NCBI GenBank assembly: GCA_011605715.1
Contig: JAAOZO010000229.1
Location: 1-8,291 of the forward strand
Direction: 5' to 3'
DNA from: Nitrososphaerota archaeon
GTDB lineage: Archaea > Thermoproteota > EX4484-205 > JAAOZO01
Length of the DNA stretch: 8,291 bases
Numbering within the stretch: position 1 is the first letter of the stretch; each line of letters opens with the position of its first letter. Position numbers and translations under genes: made by a program. This document shows, piece by piece, positions 6,083-8,291 of this stretch. The notes beneath the pieces are model-generated. The model was not told the DNA's origin, ran no database searches, and saw only the letters and a program-made list of their open reading frames with translations.

Positions 6083-7556
6083 TTGCGTTTAAGATCGCTA
6101 CTTTCCCTTGATTAAGTAAGTAAACTGCAAAAGATCCTGTTGTCGGTGTCATACCAAGACCTTCTTGGTAAGGTGTTAATTCTTGCAGGGTCCCACTATT
6201 TACAATTCTTGTGCCTCTGTAAGTATCTGACCCGCTTATGTGAACATGTCCCGCATGAAAAACATCTGGTTTTTCTTCGATTACCAATTTGTCCTCTACT
6301 TCGAGGGCAATTTGAGTATTGTTTCCATATATTGGTGCTAAGTGTCTAACCCTAAGTAAGTACCTCATACTTTGTTCAGGTTGATAATAATTTATGTTTG
6401 GAACAGAAGATGTTATGTCTTCGAGACTCTGCCCGTGAAAGATCAAAAAGTTAACATCGTATAATGATACAAAACAAGGATTACTTAAGTTATAGAAATT
6501 CTTCCTCTCTTTCTTAAGCTCTAGTATGTTTTCATCATCTATAGGTGGTTGTGGAATTGCTTTCCTTACAACGTCATGATTTCCAGGAATCACTATTACG
6601 GTGATGTAATCTGGAAGCTCTCTAATGTAGTTCACAACTTTTTCATATTGTTTTGAAACTTCTGTTATTTCAAGTTCTTTTTCTTGTCCTGGATAAATTA
6701 GTACTCCGTCAACTAGGTCTCCTGCTATTATAACATACTTTATTTTGTTCATAATCTGAGCTAACTGTTCATTAACATATCCCCTACCTTTTATGGCATT
6801 TACGATCTTATAGAAATATTTCTCTGAAAAAAATTTACTTCCAACATGAAAATCAGACAAAAGTAAAGCTGCTATATCTTGTTCCGATTTTTTCACTCCT
6901 CCTTCTGGCAGGTCTGGAAAAACAACATCTGTTAATAGAAAAGTTCTATTCTTTTTCAAGATTTCAATTCCAATCACCGAGTCAACTACGACTTCAGAAA
7001 TCTTCTCGCGAACCTTCTCATCGTTTACTCCAATAACCTCTAGCCTTCCGGTGGGATCTTCAACTGTTAGCCTATTTCTTTTTTTATCAAACACCATAAC
7101 AATACTCTTAAACGGGCCTTCTTCTTTACTCTTCATTATGTATTCTAAGTTCACGGCCCTAGAAAAGTCCACTCTTTGTCTTAATATGTTTGAAATTTTT
7201 TCAAATCTTGATGCGAAGTATTTTACTTTATTTCGTATTATGTCCGTTGATCTTTCGGATCCAAGATAAGAGCTTATGACTTTTACTTTTTCCTCAACTT
7301 GCTTTGCAATAGGTTCTTTTAGAAGTGTTTCATTTTCTCCTTTTTTACCCTTTATTATAGAAATTGCTAAGTCGACGTGCCTTTTTTCAGCCATGCTTAG
7401 GTTCTCTTTCTTTACTATTTCTGCTACTTCTAAAACTACTTCATCGGAGTAATTTTCTTCTATTATTCTTAGTGCGTCTGGAGCAATAAAAATGCCTTCC
7501 TTAAGCAATTTTTCAACAATTTTCTTCCTAAAAGACTCTGGAAAGGTGGAAGACAT
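6072..7556 (-). CDS. polB: DNA polymerase D small subunit DP1 (3'-5' exonuclease)
   Basis: Proofreading subunit of the archaeal replicative polymerase PolD; it pairs with the large subunit DP2, which is not in this window. Residues 1 to about 130 form the family's helical N-terminal part, and about 147-215 fit an OB fold (VEDPTGRLEVI). The Mre11-like phosphoesterase domain follows with every metal motif intact: SDFHVGS (234-240, D235 and H237), GDLVDG (279-284, D280 and D283), GNHD (325-328), HGQS (374-377) and GHVH (436-439). The family motifs YPGQE and NSGTLQ are also present. Intact motifs suggest real exonuclease activity, unlike eukaryotic B subunits. At 494 aa it is within the usual range. 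AAGG lies right before the ATG at 7556 and a TATA box lies about 45 nt upstream. The decayed insertion sequence starts just beyond that promoter. Confidence 0.96.
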   Translation of the reverse strand: MSSTFPESFRKKIVEKLLKEGIFIAPDALRIIEENYSDEVVLEVAEIVKKENLSMAEKRHVDLAISIIKGKKGENETLLKEPIAKQVEEKVKVISSYLGSERSTDIIRNKVKYFASRFEKISNILRQRVDFSRAVNLEYIMKSKEEGPFKSIVMVFDKKRNRLTVEDPTGRLEVIGVNDEKVREKISEVVVDSVIGIEILKKNRTFLLTDVVFPDLPEGGVKKSEQDIAALLLSDFHVGSKFFSEKYFYKIVNAIKGRGYVNEQLAQIMNKIKYVIIAGDLVDGVLIYPGQEKELEITEVSKQYEKVVNYIRELPDYITVIVIPGNHDVVRKAIPQPPIDDENILELKKERKNFYNLSNPCFVSLYDVNFLIFHGQSLEDITSSVPNINYYQPEQSMRYLLRVRHLAPIYGNNTQIALEVEDKLVIEEKPDVFHAGHVHISGSDTYRGTRIVNSGTLQELTPYQEGLGMTPTTGSFAVYLLNQGKVAILNAKNL

Positions 7557-7594
7557 CCTTGATTCTTGTCTCGTTCTACAACTTTGCTTCTTTA

Positions 7595-7604
7595 CTTATT
7601 TATA
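7595..7604 (-). promoter_or_regulatory. Box A (TATA) promoter of the DP1 gene
   Basis: The minus strand reads AGAAAATATAAATAAG, an excellent archaeal box A with an A/G-rich element before it. The centre is about 44 nt before the ATG at 7556, so the predicted leader is about 15-20 nt and includes the AAGG ribosome-binding site. The insertion-sequence end at 7622 lies 17 bp upstream, leaving the core promoter whole. Confidence 0.6.
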
Positions 7605-7621
7605 TTTTCTTATAGTGACAA

Positions 7622-7638
7622 TGCTCTGTTAACTTAAG
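7622..7638 (+). repeat. Left terminal inverted repeat of the insertion sequence
   Basis: TGCTCTGTTAACTTAAG, exactly the reverse complement of the right end at 8270-8286. The last reading frame of the transposase remnant stops inside it (TAA at 7629-7631), as expected for a compact IS. Contains TTAACTTAAG, which resembles a box A pointing into the element. Confidence 0.92.
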
Positions 7639-8239
7639 CTTAATACTATCATCCCTCTAAGTTTTTGAACTATTTTAATTACTTCCTCTTGGCTAAACAA
7701 ATGAAGTAAGTTAAGCCATTTCCAAACATGATCAAGTCTGCAAACTTTCTTACTACAAGGAAAGTAGCCATCGAAGTTTTCAGTTTTATCCTTTAAGAAC
7801 TGTACTTCTCTTTCTATTAGTTCGATGAACAAGTTTTAAACTCCTACAAGCTTCTATGTAGAAAAGAGCTCAATCAGTGTAAACAACATACCTTCCATGT
7901 AGCTTAACTAAGCTTCTTAGGAAAAGCTCAGCTTCATAGGAATTTCTAGTGCTAGAAAGCCAAGAATTTTCTTTGAATATGATTCATAGGCTACCCAAGC
8001 TAGCTTTCCAGAAACTTTTACAGCTGTTTCATCTAATAGAAAAATAGAAACTCTACAATTAACTTTGAATATTTTTCTAAATTCATGAATCCTTTGAATC
8101 AATTTCCAAATTGCTATGAACTTCTTTAAAAGAAAACTTTACTTTTGAAGCTTTTCTATAACTTAGTTACTAAGTAAAGAGCGAAAAGAACTAAAGAAAG
8201 ATTGGTTCTCTGCCTCTTGAAGTTTGTTTCAATGAACAT
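7629..8239 (-). pseudogene. DDE transposase, broken by frameshifts, a nonsense codon and a deletion
   Basis: Read across the three minus-strand frames, the pieces line up as one transposase. The ATG at 8239 gives a 27-residue start containing NFKRQRTNLSLVLFALYL, ending at a stop at 8156-8158. A second frame continues with SYRKASKVKFSFKEVHS. A third gives AIWKLIQRIHEF, then LLDETAVKVSGK with the first catalytic Asp, and AWVAYESYSKKILGFLAL to a stop at 7917-7919. A shift then yields ELFLRSLVKLHGRYVVYTD with the second Asp, a TGA at 7874-7876 where GGA (Gly) is expected, and ALFYIEACRSLKL. After another shift and an apparent loss of about 15 codons comes IELIEREVQFLKDKTENFD with the likely catalytic Glu, and GYFPCSKKVC-RLDHVWKWLNLL. 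Residues of all three DDE acids survive, but no single frame links them. Family placement (IS6/IS240-like) is inferred. Confidence 0.88.
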
Positions 8240-8269
8240 AAGAAAAGGTAATCCTTGGCCTAGAAAAAC

Positions 8270-8286
8270 CTTAAGTTAACAGAGCA
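8270..8286 (-). repeat. Right terminal inverted repeat of the insertion sequence
   Basis: CTTAAGTTAACAGAGCA, perfect complement of the left end. Read on the minus strand it gives TTAACTTAAG centred about 36 nt before the transposase ATG at 8239. The distance would suit a box A that drives the transposase from within the repeat. Confidence 0.92.
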
Positions 8287-8291
8287 GGCAA

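Larger units (their letters stand above)
7622..8286 (-). mobile_element. Decayed insertion sequence, IS6/IS240-like, with intact ends
   Basis: A 665-bp element bounded by perfect 17-bp terminal inverted repeats and filled by the remains of one DDE transposase on the minus strand. Short length, single transposase and 17-bp ends containing CTGTT resemble archaeal IS6-type elements; I recall IS6 ends such as GGTTCTGTTGCAAA, which share part of the pattern. The family call is tentative. The immediate flanks, GACAA (7617-7621) and GGCAA (8287-8291), match at 4 of 5 bases and may be a worn target duplication, but the window ends there. The transposase is broken in several places, so the copy cannot move by itself. 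Confidence 0.85.

Noticed and set aside
6140..6349. Plus-strand open frame inside the DP1 gene
   Set aside because: Shadow of the metal-motif region of DP1; no independent support. The same holds for 7051-7269.
7629..7832. Separate small protein gene
   Set aside because: It begins with TTG, sits between the IS ends and reads as the C-terminal third of the transposase (Glu motif, then FPC and HVWKWL). It is part of the pseudogene.
7917..8102. Separate small protein gene
   Set aside because: Contains the DETAVKV motif of the transposase middle part and lies in the same frame as 7629-7832, separated by stops. It is part of the pseudogene.
1..8291. CRISPR array, toxin-antitoxin pair or defence island
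   Set aside because: No regularly spaced direct repeats and no paired small genes of that type; all protein genes but one small membrane protein fit housekeeping or repair families.

Overview
The window looks like a piece of chromosome from a low-GC, probably thermophilic archaeon. Archaeal markers are a small subunit of family-D DNA polymerase (DP1), the ribosome-rescue factor Pelota, a NurA-HerA pair, an archaeal-type SRP (7S) RNA, a tRNA without encoded CCA, and promoters with box A (TATA) elements about 25 bp before the transcript. PolD is missing from Crenarchaeota in the strict sense. The HerA C-terminal region reminds me of Thaumarchaeota/Aigarchaeota-type HerA proteins, so I lean to a deep TACK lineage, but this is recollection, not a search. 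Both RNA genes are far more GC-rich than the AT-rich protein genes around them, which fits thermophily.

Layout. Positions 1-2602 (+) hold a tight three-gene cluster: a winged-helix protein cut by the window edge, nurA, then herA, with gaps of 7 and 6 nt. herA overlaps the 3' end of a convergent enolase gene (2592-3884, -) by 11 bp. Upstream of enolase, on the same strand with its own promoter, lies a small unrecognised membrane protein (3958-4320, -). Transcription to the right starts again with the SRP RNA (4490-4803), tRNA-Val(UAC) (4854-4928) and pelota (5000-6070). The DP1 gene (6072-7556, -) runs towards pelota; their stop codons are 1 nt apart inside a shared inverted repeat.

The right end (7622-8286) is a complete but dead insertion sequence. 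It has perfect 17-bp terminal inverted repeats and a minus-strand DDE transposase broken by several frameshifts, a nonsense codon and a small deletion. It sits just beyond the promoter of the DP1 gene. No single piece of this transposase makes sense alone; it appears only when the three minus-strand frames are read together.

Functionally this is mostly core information processing: end resection (NurA-HerA), replication (DP1), translation rescue (Pelota), protein targeting (SRP RNA) and glycolysis (enolase). I found no CRISPR array, defence island or clearly new multi-gene system. The most interesting items are the decayed IS with promoter-like ends, the small membrane protein with a VirB2/CedA1-like layout, and the compact winged-helix/nurA/herA cluster without mre11-rad50 next to it.
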